Shown one piece after another: positions 33,629-41,832 of a stretch of DNA of 64,000 nucleotides. Under the pieces are notes generated by a model. It ran no database searches. It had not been told where the DNA came from and worked only from the letters and a program-made list of their open reading frames with translations. Made by a program: the position numbers and the translations under genes. This DNA is from an uncultured Fibrobacter sp. (GTDB lineage Bacteria > Fibrobacterota > Fibrobacteria > Fibrobacterales > Fibrobacteraceae), in assembly GCA_934699585.1 (NCBI GenBank), contig CAKUWY010000003.1:1-64000 (forward strand). The letters run 5' to 3'. Position 1 is the stretch's first letter. Each line of letters opens with the position of its first letter.

Positions 33629-34744
33629 ATGACCGACGAAGAACTAAAACAGTTCAAGGCTTCCTTGTCCATTACGGCTGTGGCCCGATCTCTGGGTATT
33701 GATGTTGTCCGGGGCAAGTGCCGCTGTGCCTTCCCGCGCCGTCATGCCCATGGCGACAGGACTCCGTCGGTTTCCATATCCGAAGAAAGGGGCTCGTTCC
33801 GCTGCTGGGTCTGCGACGACATTCGTGGGGACGTGATTTCCCTAGTGCAAAAATACAAGAACTGCTCCTTTGTTGAGGCGTTGAATTACCTTCGGGAAAC
33901 ATTCCCGTTCTTGGCTCCTGTTGACAGGGCCTATTCGGTAGGAAAAAATACTGCATCGAAAAACCAAGTGCCAGAGCAAGAGCCTCTGGAGCTCTACGCT
34001 ACTGAACCCATGCCCATGCCGGAATCGGCACCGGCAGAGGAGTTGGTCAGCGAAGACGAACGCAAAAAGATTATCCTGAATTTTTTGAAGATGCTTTCGC
34101 CGGTAGATGGAACCCAGGCCGCCGCTTGGCTTATGGGGCGACGTATTTTCAAGCCCGTGTGGGATAAGATGCTCCTCAGGACTATCAAGGACTATGGCCA
34201 GCTGAACAATGCCCTCAAAGACACCTATAGCATGGATGTCTTGCAGTACGTGGGCCTGTTCAACGAAAAGGGTAATCTGAAGTTTTACAAGCACCCGCTT
34301 ATTTTCCCTTACTTAGACACACAGCGCAGAGCCTTTTATTTTCAGTCTCGCGCATTGGACAGTTCTGTAGTCCCCAAAGAGATGAACCTGCGGGGCACGG
34401 TGCCTTACCCGTACAATATGTCTGTTCTGGACGAGAAACCGGGCTGGGTTTACCTTTGCGAGGGTGTTGTTGATACACTTACCTTTTTGAATCAGAAAAT
34501 TGACGCGGTTGGTATGCCCGGCGTGCGCAGTTTCAAGGTAGAATGGCTGCCCCTGTTCAAGAACAAGAACGTGGTGTTGTGTATGGACAAGGATAACGCC
34601 GGTCGCGAGGCCACCAAGTACCTGCAAGAAGTGTTCGGCAATGCAGGAATCCGCACTATCGTGCTTGGTGAGGGTATGGAACACCTGGATTCTTCTATGA
34701 AGGAAGGCGAAGACGTGAACGACTGGTTCGGCGGGAAGCACTGA
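33629..34744 (+). CDS. Stand-alone CHC2 zinc-finger/Toprim primase-like protein
   Basis: The protein is 371 aa. An N-terminal CHC2-type zinc finger (about 29-73) has Cys/His then CWVC; the PSVSISEERGSFRC block matches DnaG. The C-terminal Toprim domain (about 270-371) has the acidic YLCEGVVDTLTF and VVLCMDKDNAGREA motifs. It lacks the DnaG C-terminal helicase-binding domain and is far shorter than DnaG (about 600 aa), so it is probably a second, element- or repair-type primase. Neighbours give no further clue. Near-leaderless message predicted. Confidence 0.8.
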   Translation: MTDEELKQFKASLSITAVARSLGIDVVRGKCRCAFPRRHAHGDRTPSVSISEERGSFRCWVCDDIRGDVISLVQKYKNCSFVEALNYLRETFPFLAPVDRAYSVGKNTASKNQVPEQEPLELYATEPMPMPESAPAEELVSEDERKKIILNFLKMLSPVDGTQAAAWLMGRRIFKPVWDKMLLRTIKDYGQLNNALKDTYSMDVLQYVGLFNEKGNLKFYKHPLIFPYLDTQRRAFYFQSRALDSSVVPKEMNLRGTVPYPYNMSVLDEKPGWVYLCEGVVDTLTFLNQKIDAVGMPGVRSFKVEWLPLFKNKNVVLCMDKDNAGREATKYLQEVFGNAGIRTIVLGEGMEHLDSSMKEGEDVNDWFGGKH

Positions 34745-34773
34745 CAAATGCTATATATTGGTGCGGTTGATTT

Positions 34774-35715
34774 ATGAAAAAAATTAAGGACATCATCGAG
34801 AAAATCAGGGGCAACCTAGCTTTCAAGGTTTTCAAAGGAATTTACGGATTCATCAACTTCTTGTTGAGGTGCGTCCTCCTGATTCTCATCATCTATTCGG
34901 CGGTGTTCAGCATTGTGGCCTCTGTGGCCCTGTACAAGGCTTTTGTTTACGGCTATAACTTATACGACGGCGTGGAGTCCCTGAAGGATACCCAGCCCGA
35001 GATGAGCCGCTACATGCAGGCCTTGGTGGATTCCAATCCGGCTGTAGAAATCAAGCATACCTATGTGCCTTTGGATTCAATCAGCCCTTATTTGCAGAAA
35101 GCGGTGATTGCCAGCGAAGACGCCGGTTTCTATTTCCACCCGGGCTTTGACGTGAACGCCATCGCCGAGGCCTTGAATGCAAACAAGATGTCCGGCAAGA
35201 CCAAGTTTGGTGGTTCTACCATTACGCAACAGTTGGCAAAGAACCTGTTCCTTAGCGGGGAACGCTCCTGGGAACGCAAGTTCAAGGAGCTGGCCTATGC
35301 GCTTTTGATGGAACACGAGTTGGGGAAGGATCGCATTCTGGAACTGTACCTGAACTACGCCCAGTGGGGCAAGGATATTTTCGGATGCCAGGCGGCCTGC
35401 TCCACCTATTACAAGAAGAGCTGCAGCAAGCTCAGCGTGGACCAGGCCATCAATCTGGCGGCCATGTTGGCAAGCCCCGGCAAGCACCATCCCAACATGC
35501 GGGAAAGCCAGTTCATGGCCAAGCGCCGGGCGGTCATCTACCAGAACATGTTCCCCAAGAAGGACAGCCTGCTGGTGGATTCCTTAAGGCAGTTGATGGC
35601 ACCGCCTCCTGCTGCGGCACCGGCAGCGATAGCGGCTGAACCTGTGGCTCCTGCGGGGCCGACGGTTGAGGCCGTGTCAAGTCCCGGGCCTTCAGTTTCC
35701 CAAGACGCGAACTAG
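34774..35715 (+). CDS. mtgA: Monofunctional peptidoglycan glycosyltransferase
   Basis: MtgA polymerises lipid II into glycan strands at the outer face of the inner membrane. The protein is 313 aa. One transmembrane helix lies at about 30-56. The GT51 domain has catalytic Glu115 in SEDAGFYFHPGFD and FGGSTITQQLAKNLF. A Pro/Ala-rich tail (about 270-313) is unusual. TATATT lies 15 bases before the ATG. Its last 24 bases overlap the end of the convergent ATPase gene. Confidence 0.93.
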   Translation: MKKIKDIIEKIRGNLAFKVFKGIYGFINFLLRCVLLILIIYSAVFSIVASVALYKAFVYGYNLYDGVESLKDTQPEMSRYMQALVDSNPAVEIKHTYVPLDSISPYLQKAVIASEDAGFYFHPGFDVNAIAEALNANKMSGKTKFGGSTITQQLAKNLFLSGERSWERKFKELAYALLMEHELGKDRILELYLNYAQWGKDIFGCQAACSTYYKKSCSKLSVDQAINLAAMLASPGKHHPNMRESQFMAKRRAVIYQNMFPKKDSLLVDSLRQLMAPPPAAAPAAIAAEPVAPAGPTVEAVSSPGPSVSQDAN

Positions 35716-36918
35716 TTCTTCCTTTTCCACAAGCCCGCCCTGTACAAGTCTGCTGGCGTATTCCTGCAGCGTTCCATCGGTGTAGTCGCCGTCGGAACGT
35801 AACAGTTCCAGTGCGGCGATGCGCCCGCCGGTCTTTTTCCGCAAAAGCCTCTGGGCCATTACGCCCAGCAGGGAATCTTGAAGTGAAGCTTGGGAAATTC
35901 CCAGGTCCTGGAGCCGAGCAAAGGCTCCTTTTGCGCTGTTGGTGTGTAACGTTGAAAGCACTAGGTGGCCAGTTTCTGCGGCGCGGAGCGCAATACGGGC
36001 CGTTTCTTCGTCTCGGATTTCACCTACCAGAATCACGTCGGGATCTTGCCGGAGTATGGAGCGGAGCGCCGCGGCGAAGGTAAACCCGCATTTTTCGTTG
36101 ACCTGCACTTGGTTTGCGCCATTGAGGCTGTATTCCACCGGGTCTTCGATGGTGGTGACATTTATCTTTTTCTGGATGATTTCACGCAGGCCCGCGTACA
36201 GCGTGGTGGTCTTGCCGCTGCCGGTGGGGCCTGTTATCAGGAACAGCCCCTGAGGCATGGCGAAGATACGCCGGAGTTCTGCAAGAATTTTCGGGCTGAA
36301 TTCCAGGTCGCCAAGGGTGCCGCCTTCGTCCTTGGCGGGTAAAAGACGCAGTACGCAGGTCTCGCCGTGCTGTACCGGCAGGGTGCTGAGCCGGACCCGC
36401 ACCGTTCCCGAGACGCCCTGGAACTTGAAACTCCCGTCATGGGGAATTCGCTTGTCTGTAATATCTACCTGGGCCAGGAGCTTCAGCCGCACAAGTACCG
36501 GGTCCTTTAACCATGGGGGCAGGCTTCTGTGAAATTGCAAAAGTCCGTCGATGCGGAAGCGAACCTTCAGTTCCTTTTCGGTGGGTTCCAGGTGGATGTC
36601 GCTGGCGTTTTGCTCCAGGGCCTTGTCCATAAGGCTATCCACCAGGTTGATGACCGGCTCCGATTCCCAGGAGTTGGCCTTGCTTTCTTGCAGGGCTTCC
36701 GCTTCGCTTGCGAAGTTTTTGCGTATGGTCCGGAGCACTTCGGCTTCGGTCATGGGGCAGGGGACAACGGGCCCGCCGTGCATAAAGCGGATGCGTTCCA
36801 ACAGCATTTCGTCGTGGATGTTCGCCATGCCCAGGTACAGGGCGGCAGGGTTTTTGCCCGCCGGAGTGGGTAGGGGAATGGTCAAGTGTGCTTTGCACCA
36901 GGCGTCAGTAAAATTCAT
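35692..36918 (-). CDS. Short GspE/PilB-type secretion or pilus ATPase
   Basis: A hexameric ATPase for type II secretion or type IV pili. From ATG 36918 (MNFTDAWCKAHLTIPL) it is 408 aa; the open frame extends 64 codons upstream only through repeat DNA. Walker A GPTGSGKTTTLYAGL, Asp box IEDPVEY, Walker B ILVGEIRDEETA and His box STLHTNSA are intact. It lacks the four-cysteine zinc module usually found between the Walker/His boxes and the C-terminus, and its N-terminal domain is short. No other pilus gene is nearby, so which machine it powers is unclear. Confidence 0.88.
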   Translation of the reverse strand: MNFTDAWCKAHLTIPLPTPAGKNPAALYLGMANIHDEMLLERIRFMHGGPVVPCPMTEAEVLRTIRKNFASEAEALQESKANSWESEPVINLVDSLMDKALEQNASDIHLEPTEKELKVRFRIDGLLQFHRSLPPWLKDPVLVRLKLLAQVDITDKRIPHDGSFKFQGVSGTVRVRLSTLPVQHGETCVLRLLPAKDEGGTLGDLEFSPKILAELRRIFAMPQGLFLITGPTGSGKTTTLYAGLREIIQKKINVTTIEDPVEYSLNGANQVQVNEKCGFTFAAALRSILRQDPDVILVGEIRDEETARIALRAAETGHLVLSTLHTNSAKGAFARLQDLGISQASLQDSLLGVMAQRLLRKKTGGRIAALELLRSDGDYTDGTLQEYASRLVQGGLVEKEELVRVLGN

Positions 36919-36996
36919 GCCGGCCAAAATACAAAACACTGGTTGTTGAAAACCAGTGTTTTTGCGAAGAATAATCTTGCATAACGTCATGCTAGG

Positions 36997-37132
36997 TTCC
37001 GGGTCGTGGCCCGGAATGACGTTTAATACAATCGTCATGGCGGACTTGATCCGCCATCTAGAATCTAGATTCCGGGTCAAGCCCGGAATGACGTTTAATA
37101 CAATCGTCATGGCGGACTTGATCCGCCATCTA
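36997..37132. repeat. Tandem pair of 64-bp composite palindromic repeats
   Basis: Two near-identical copies (36997-37060 and 37070-37132, period 73). Each contains TTCCGGGTC..GCCCGGAATGACG and ATGGCGGACTTGATCCGCCAT palindromes joined by TTTAATACAATCGTC. Another part-copy lies at 37496-37556. The copies flank the GIY-YIG gene. Confidence 0.85.
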
Positions 37133-37136
37133 GCCT

Positions 37137-37454
37137 TTAATCAACAGGATTATATTCCATTACTTGGGGTATGAGATTCTCCCATGTAGGATTTTTCTTC
37201 ACGATAAGAGCATTTTTCCATACTCTTTTCCAATTCTTCAATTGTTTTTCACGAGAGATGGCATCTCTTATATCTGTATAAACTTCGTAATAAACCAACT
37301 TATGAACTTTATACTTGCCTGTGAAACCTTTATTAGTATCGGATAAATGGAATTCCATCCTTTGTTTAAGATCTGCTGTTACACCGACATACATAATACT
37401 GTCTTTTGTGTTTGTCATTATGTATACATAGCTTTTTTTCTGTGTGATTTCCAT
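37137..37454 (-). CDS. Small GIY-YIG domain nuclease-like protein
   Basis: The protein is 105 aa, one GIY-YIG domain (UPF0213/YhbQ-like). The YVYIMTNTKDSIMYVGVT block provides the two tyrosine motifs; the catalytic Arg and Glu fall in DLKQRMEFH and DAISREKQLKNWKR. It is more AT-rich than its neighbours and bracketed by palindromic repeats on both sides, which suggests separate acquisition. Function of such small proteins is not established. Confidence 0.85.
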   Translation of the reverse strand: MEITQKKSYVYIMTNTKDSIMYVGVTADLKQRMEFHLSDTNKGFTGKYKVHKLVYYEVYTDIRDAISREKQLKNWKRVWKNALIVKKNPTWENLIPQVMEYNPVD

Positions 37455-37495
37455 GTGTAATAATATAAATACAAAGGCATGACAAATTATGTCGT

Positions 37496-37556
37496 TATGC
37501 TAGATTCCGGGTCAAGCCCGGAATGACGCAGGAGGGGAAGCCCGGAATGACGATGA
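37496..37556. repeat. CCGGAATGACG palindromic repeats upstream of the GIY-YIG gene
   Basis: CGTTATGCTAGATTCCGGG-tcaag-CCCGGAATGACG is followed by a half copy GAAGCCCGGAATGACG. It belongs to the 36997 and 31140 family. Confidence 0.75.
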
Positions 37557-37561
37557 AAAAA

Positions 37562-37581
37562 AGTCCGGCGGGGGCCGGACT
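37562..37581 (-). terminator. Rho-independent terminator after the RND efflux operon
   Basis: AGTCCGGC and GCCGGACT form an 8-bp perfect stem with a 4-base loop. T-runs flank both sides, so it can act in either direction; it lies 20 bases past the RND gene stop. Confidence 0.9.
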
Positions 37582-37602
37582 TTTTATAGCTTCAATTAAG
37601 CG

Positions 37603-40600
37603 TTAAGCTTTTGCCTTGTTGAATTTGCCCTTCAGGTTGCTGGCTTTTTTCTTCGCCTTGTGGAACAGGGCGTTGGGTAGCCAGAAGAAGGTAGGCACCA
37701 GGTACATGGTAAGGATAGCGGACACGATCAGGCCGCCCACGGCTGCAATACCCATAGGCTGGGTCATGGCGGCCACGTTACCGCCCAAGGCCAGGGCCAG
37801 AGGCATCTGGGCCACCACAGAAGCGAAGGTAGCCAGGGCGATGGGCTGGAACTTGGTCTTGCCCGCCGTCATAATGGCAGAGCGCCTTCCCATAGAACCG
37901 CTTCGGAGTAGCCTGTTGGCTTCGTCAAGCAATAGAATAGCGTTGTTCACCACCACACCGATAAGCATCACGATAGCCATGAGGGCGATCATGGAAAGAG
38001 CCTTGCCGGTGAATATCAGGGCGAGGAACACGCCGATGGCGCCCATAGGAATGGTGGTCATGATGATAAAGGGCTGTGCAAAGCTTTCCAGCAGGGCCAC
38101 AAGCAAAATGTAGGTCAAGAGGATTGCCATGATAATGGCGGTCTTGAATTCGTTCACCATGTCTTCCTGCATGTCGGCCTGGGCACCGAAACTGAAAGAA
38201 ACACCCTCGGGGAGTTCGTCTTTCATGCTGGCGGTAAGCTTGCCCAGGTTGCCCATGACTTCACCGGTGGTGTGTCCTGGCAACAGGTTCATGGAAACAT
38301 CCACGCGAGTCATCTTGCGCTTACGGTCGATACGGGTGGGGCCTGCACCGTCCTCTACTTTGAACAAGTCACTGACAGATACAAATCCCTTGGGGGTTTT
38401 CATGGGCAGGTCTTCGATATCGGCGTGGCTCTTGCGGTTTTTCTCCTGCATGCGCACGTATACGTCGTATTCTTCGCCGTCTTCGGTGTACTGGCCCGCT
38501 TCGTAGCCGCTCACCGCGATGTAGTTCATGGTGGCGAGGGACTGCAGGGTCACGCCGTAGTCGGCCAGGGCCTGCCTGTTGGGAATCAGGCGGATTTCGG
38601 GCTTACCTGCCTCGTAGCTGGTCTTTACGTCCACTACGCCGGCAATGGTTTCCTTGACACGGTCCATAATCAGTTCAGAAGCCTTGATCACGGAATCTTT
38701 CTTGAGGCCGTTGACTTCGAGCACCACGTCGCCTGCGCTGTTGTTGTTCATTTCAGAGGCGGAGGTGGACTTGATGGCGATATAGGCGTCGGGGATGTCG
38801 GCCAGGTAGGGGCGCAGGGAGTCCACAATCTGGTCGGTACTCCTGGTACGGCCTTCCCAGTCCTTCAACAGCTTGATACGCATGTTGGCCTGGTTTACGG
38901 CGCCGCCGTTGCTGCTGGTACCGCCCACGTTCACGCTATAGTGCACCATCTCGGGAATGTCCTTGATGCGCTCTTCGATGATTTTTGCAACGCTGTCGGT
39001 GGTCTCTACGTTGGTACCAACGGGCATTTCAAGCTTGATGCTGATCATGCCCTGGTCTTGCTTGGGCATAAGTTCCACGGTCATGTGGGTCGCTGCCATA
39101 TAGCCCACGAACACGACCATGGCCACAAGTGCCAGTACCTGGAAAATAACACCGGGAATCGAAAGACAGAACGAAAGAGTCTTCAAGTACACAAAGCGGA
39201 TGCCGTTGAGGGCAGTGGGGAACAACCCGAGAATTCGGCCAATGATGGAGGGCTTTTCTTCGATGATGTTTCCGTTCTCGTCTTTCTTTTTGCCCTTGAA
39301 CAGGTAGGCCGCCAGAAGCGGGGTCAAGGTAAAGGTGGCGAGCAGGGACACCAGGGTGGCAAACACCATGGTAAGACCGAAGGTGCGGAAGAAAATACCG
39401 GCGATGGATTTCATGAAGGCGATAGGCACGAACACGCACACGTTGGTAAGCGTAGACGCCATGATGGCCACCATGATTTCGGAGGTTCCCTTGTAGGCCG
39501 CTTCTTTCGGCTCCAGACCTTCGTTCAGTTTCACGTTGATATTTTCAAGCACCACGATGGCGTTGGTCACCAACAGACCCACCGACGACGACAATGCCAT
39601 CAGGGACATCATGTTGATGCCGAATCCTGCAAAGTACATCATGGTAAATGCACCGATCACGGAGGTCGGCATGGTGAGGGCCGCGATGAACATGGTGGAG
39701 AACTTGCCGAGGAACAAGAGCAACAGGCCCGCGGTCAAGAAGATGGCGATAATCACGTTCTGGATCACGTTGTCGATGGCTTCGTTCACCGCTTCGGACT
39801 TGTCGTACACCAGGTGAAGTTCGAAACCTTCGGGGAGGCTCTTGTTGATGGCGTTCATGCGCTTGATGACGCCCTTGGAAACATCCACCACGTTGGCATC
39901 GGAACGTTTCTTGATATCGAGGGTAACGGAGCTTGTGCCGTTAAATCGAGAAATAGAGGTGATGGTCTCGATGGTGTCCTTGACCTTCGCGATTTCGGAA
40001 AGCCTGATAACGCCGTTGGCCGTAGGTACGTCCATGTTGCGCATTTCGTCCAGATTTTGGAACTTACCTGCCGTACGCACGGCGGTATTCTTGTGCTTGC
40101 CGATGACTTCGCCTACGGGGTAGTTCAGGTTGGACTGTCCGTAAAGGCCCATGATGGTGGCAATGTCCACACCGCGGTCCTTCATCTTGTCCTTGTCAAG
40201 CTCGATAGAAATCTGACGGGTGGTACCACCGAAAACATCTACGCTGGCCACGCCCGAAACGGAGGTGAACAGGGGTTCGATTTCGTCTTCCACCATCTGG
40301 AGGAGTTCCGTGGAGTTCAGCGGACCCGTAAAGGAAATAGCCATGATGGCCGCACCGTTGATGTCCACCTTGGAAATAATAGGCGCTTCTACGGCGTCGG
40401 GGAAGTTCGCCGCCGCAAGTTCCACCTTGGAACGCACGTCGTTTGCAGCCACGTCCACGTTGACGCCCATGTTGAACATGGCAACGATAATGCCGTAGTT
40501 CTCGAGGCAGATGGACTGCACGTAGTCGATACCGTCCACCAGTTCCACCTGTTCTTCCACAGGCTTGATGACGGTTGTCTCGATTTCTTCGGGGTTTGCA

Positions 40601-40752
40601 CCTGCATAGACCATGGTCGCCGTCACCACCGGAACTTCGAATTTCGGCATCAGGTCCACGACCATCATGGAGTAGGTGTACAGACCGAACACCACCACGG
40701 TCAAGATGATCATGAGCATGGTAATCGGTTTATAAATACTGGCCTTGATCAT
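37603..40752 (-). CDS. RND-family efflux permease (AcrB-like)
   Basis: The inner-membrane pump of a tripartite exporter. The protein is 1,049 aa with 12 predicted transmembrane helices and two large periplasmic loops, as in AcrB. In transmembrane helix 4 the AcrB proton-relay pair Asp-Asp is Thr396-Asn397 (GLLVTNAIVVLENI), and the helix 10 Lys position reads GVVVNNAILLLDEAN. The pump therefore uses a different set of relay residues, as in some distantly related RND groups. Lies downstream of the TolC-like and adaptor genes (21-base gap). Substrate unknown. Confidence 0.93.
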   Translation of the reverse strand: MIKASIYKPITMLMIILTVVVFGLYTYSMMVVDLMPKFEVPVVTATMVYAGANPEEIETTVIKPVEEQVELVDGIDYVQSICLENYGIIVAMFNMGVNVDVAANDVRSKVELAAANFPDAVEAPIISKVDINGAAIMAISFTGPLNSTELLQMVEDEIEPLFTSVSGVASVDVFGGTTRQISIELDKDKMKDRGVDIATIMGLYGQSNLNYPVGEVIGKHKNTAVRTAGKFQNLDEMRNMDVPTANGVIRLSEIAKVKDTIETITSISRFNGTSSVTLDIKKRSDANVVDVSKGVIKRMNAINKSLPEGFELHLVYDKSEAVNEAIDNVIQNVIIAIFLTAGLLLLFLGKFSTMFIAALTMPTSVIGAFTMMYFAGFGINMMSLMALSSSVGLLVTNAIVVLENINVKLNEGLEPKEAAYKGTSEIMVAIMASTLTNVCVFVPIAFMKSIAGIFFRTFGLTMVFATLVSLLATFTLTPLLAAYLFKGKKKDENGNIIEEKPSIIGRILGLFPTALNGIRFVYLKTLSFCLSIPGVIFQVLALVAMVVFVGYMAATHMTVELMPKQDQGMISIKLEMPVGTNVETTDSVAKIIEERIKDIPEMVHYSVNVGGTSSNGGAVNQANMRIKLLKDWEGRTRSTDQIVDSLRPYLADIPDAYIAIKSTSASEMNNNSAGDVVLEVNGLKKDSVIKASELIMDRVKETIAGVVDVKTSYEAGKPEIRLIPNRQALADYGVTLQSLATMNYIAVSGYEAGQYTEDGEEYDVYVRMQEKNRKSHADIEDLPMKTPKGFVSVSDLFKVEDGAGPTRIDRKRKMTRVDVSMNLLPGHTTGEVMGNLGKLTASMKDELPEGVSFSFGAQADMQEDMVNEFKTAIIMAILLTYILLVALLESFAQPFIIMTTIPMGAIGVFLALIFTGKALSMIALMAIVMLIGVVVNNAILLLDEANRLLRSGSMGRRSAIMTAGKTKFQPIALATFASVVAQMPLALALGGNVAAMTQPMGIAAVGGLIVSAILTMYLVPTFFWLPNALFHKAKKKASNLKGKFNKAKA

Positions 40753-40772
40753 TCAGCGTATCTCCAGTAAAA

Positions 40773-41822
40773 TTATTTGACGATGTTGACCTTGTCGCCG
40801 TCGTTCATCTTGGACATGCCTTCCACCATGACGGTCTCGCCACCCTTGAGGCCTTCGGCAATCTGCACCTGGTCCTTGGTCTGGATGCCGACCTTCACAA
40901 TCCTACGGCGGGCATTGCCCTCTTTATCCACGGTCCACACCATGTTGAGGCCGTTCTTGTAGATAACGGCTTCGGCGGGCACTACCACGCCGTTCACCTG
41001 CTTGGTTTCCAGTTCGGCGGTCATATACATGCCGGGGAGCAACTTCTTGCTGCTGTTGTCAAACGTCACTTCTACGGGGAAGAACCTGGTCTGGGGGTTA
41101 GCGGCCAGGGGAATCAGGGTCACCTTACCCTTCATCTTCTTGCCGGCCACCTCAACGGTAGCGGCGGCACCCATCTTGAACTGCGAAATGTCCTTGCTGG
41201 TCACGTTCAGCTTCAAGATGACCTTGTCCAGCTTGGCGATGGTGCAGAGGGTGGAGCCCACGCCGGGAGTCTGACCTTCCTGGTAGTTCAGTTCAGTGAC
41301 CACGCCTGCGGCAGGTGCCAGAATCTTGGTGGCGCGCCGGGCGGTTTCCAGGTTCATCTTGGCAATCTTCAGCTGCATTTCGGCCTGGTCCAGGTCCTGC
41401 TGGCTAAGGCCGCCCTTGGCGTGTACTTCGCGCAGACGCTGGGTGGATTTTTCGAGCAGGGCCACTTGTTCCTTCACCTGTTCGTACTGGGTGTTGTCGC
41501 CGGTAAAGATGTATTCGGCCAGCACCTGGTCCTTTTGGACGGTAGAGCCCACCTGCACGTAAATCTTTGCCAGGGGGTCGCCCATCTTGGAGATGGCGTT
41601 AGCCTGCTGCATGCCCTCGATGGTTCCGCTGAATTCGCGGATGTCCTTGAGGGAGGATTTCTTGGCCTTGACCACGCGGGCGGGCTTGCCCTTTTCCTTC
41701 TGGATTTCTTCGATGGTGGAGGGTGCCACGGTGGCACTATCCTTGGCGTCCTTGCCCTTGCAACCGACAAGGACAAACGTTAGGGCAGAAAGGGTGATGA
41801 TGTACTTTTTGATGCTGTTCAT
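40773..41822 (-). CDS. RND efflux periplasmic adaptor, lipoprotein
   Basis: The membrane fusion protein that links the RND pump to the TolC channel. The protein is 349 aa. The signal peptide ends in a lipobox LVGC at Cys21, so it is lipid-anchored. A helical hairpin (EQVALLEKSTQRLREVHAKG), lipoyl-type half motifs and beta-barrel domains follow. It sits 10 bases after the TolC-family gene. Confidence 0.92.
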   Translation of the reverse strand: MNSIKKYIITLSALTFVLVGCKGKDAKDSATVAPSTIEEIQKEKGKPARVVKAKKSSLKDIREFSGTIEGMQQANAISKMGDPLAKIYVQVGSTVQKDQVLAEYIFTGDNTQYEQVKEQVALLEKSTQRLREVHAKGGLSQQDLDQAEMQLKIAKMNLETARRATKILAPAAGVVTELNYQEGQTPGVGSTLCTIAKLDKVILKLNVTSKDISQFKMGAAATVEVAGKKMKGKVTLIPLAANPQTRFFPVEVTFDNSSKKLLPGMYMTAELETKQVNGVVVPAEAVIYKNGLNMVWTVDKEGNARRRIVKVGIQTKDQVQIAEGLKGGETVMVEGMSKMNDGDKVNIVK

Positions 41823-41832
41823 AATCTTTGTC

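Noticed and set aside
36919..37110. 64-codon N-terminal extension of the GspE-like ATPase
   Set aside because: It is made wholly of the tandem palindromic repeats (VLNVIPG twice), so it is not taken as protein.
38272..40770. 832-residue plus-strand frame opposite the RND pump
   Set aside because: His/Gly/Val-rich antisense shadow of a clear efflux gene.
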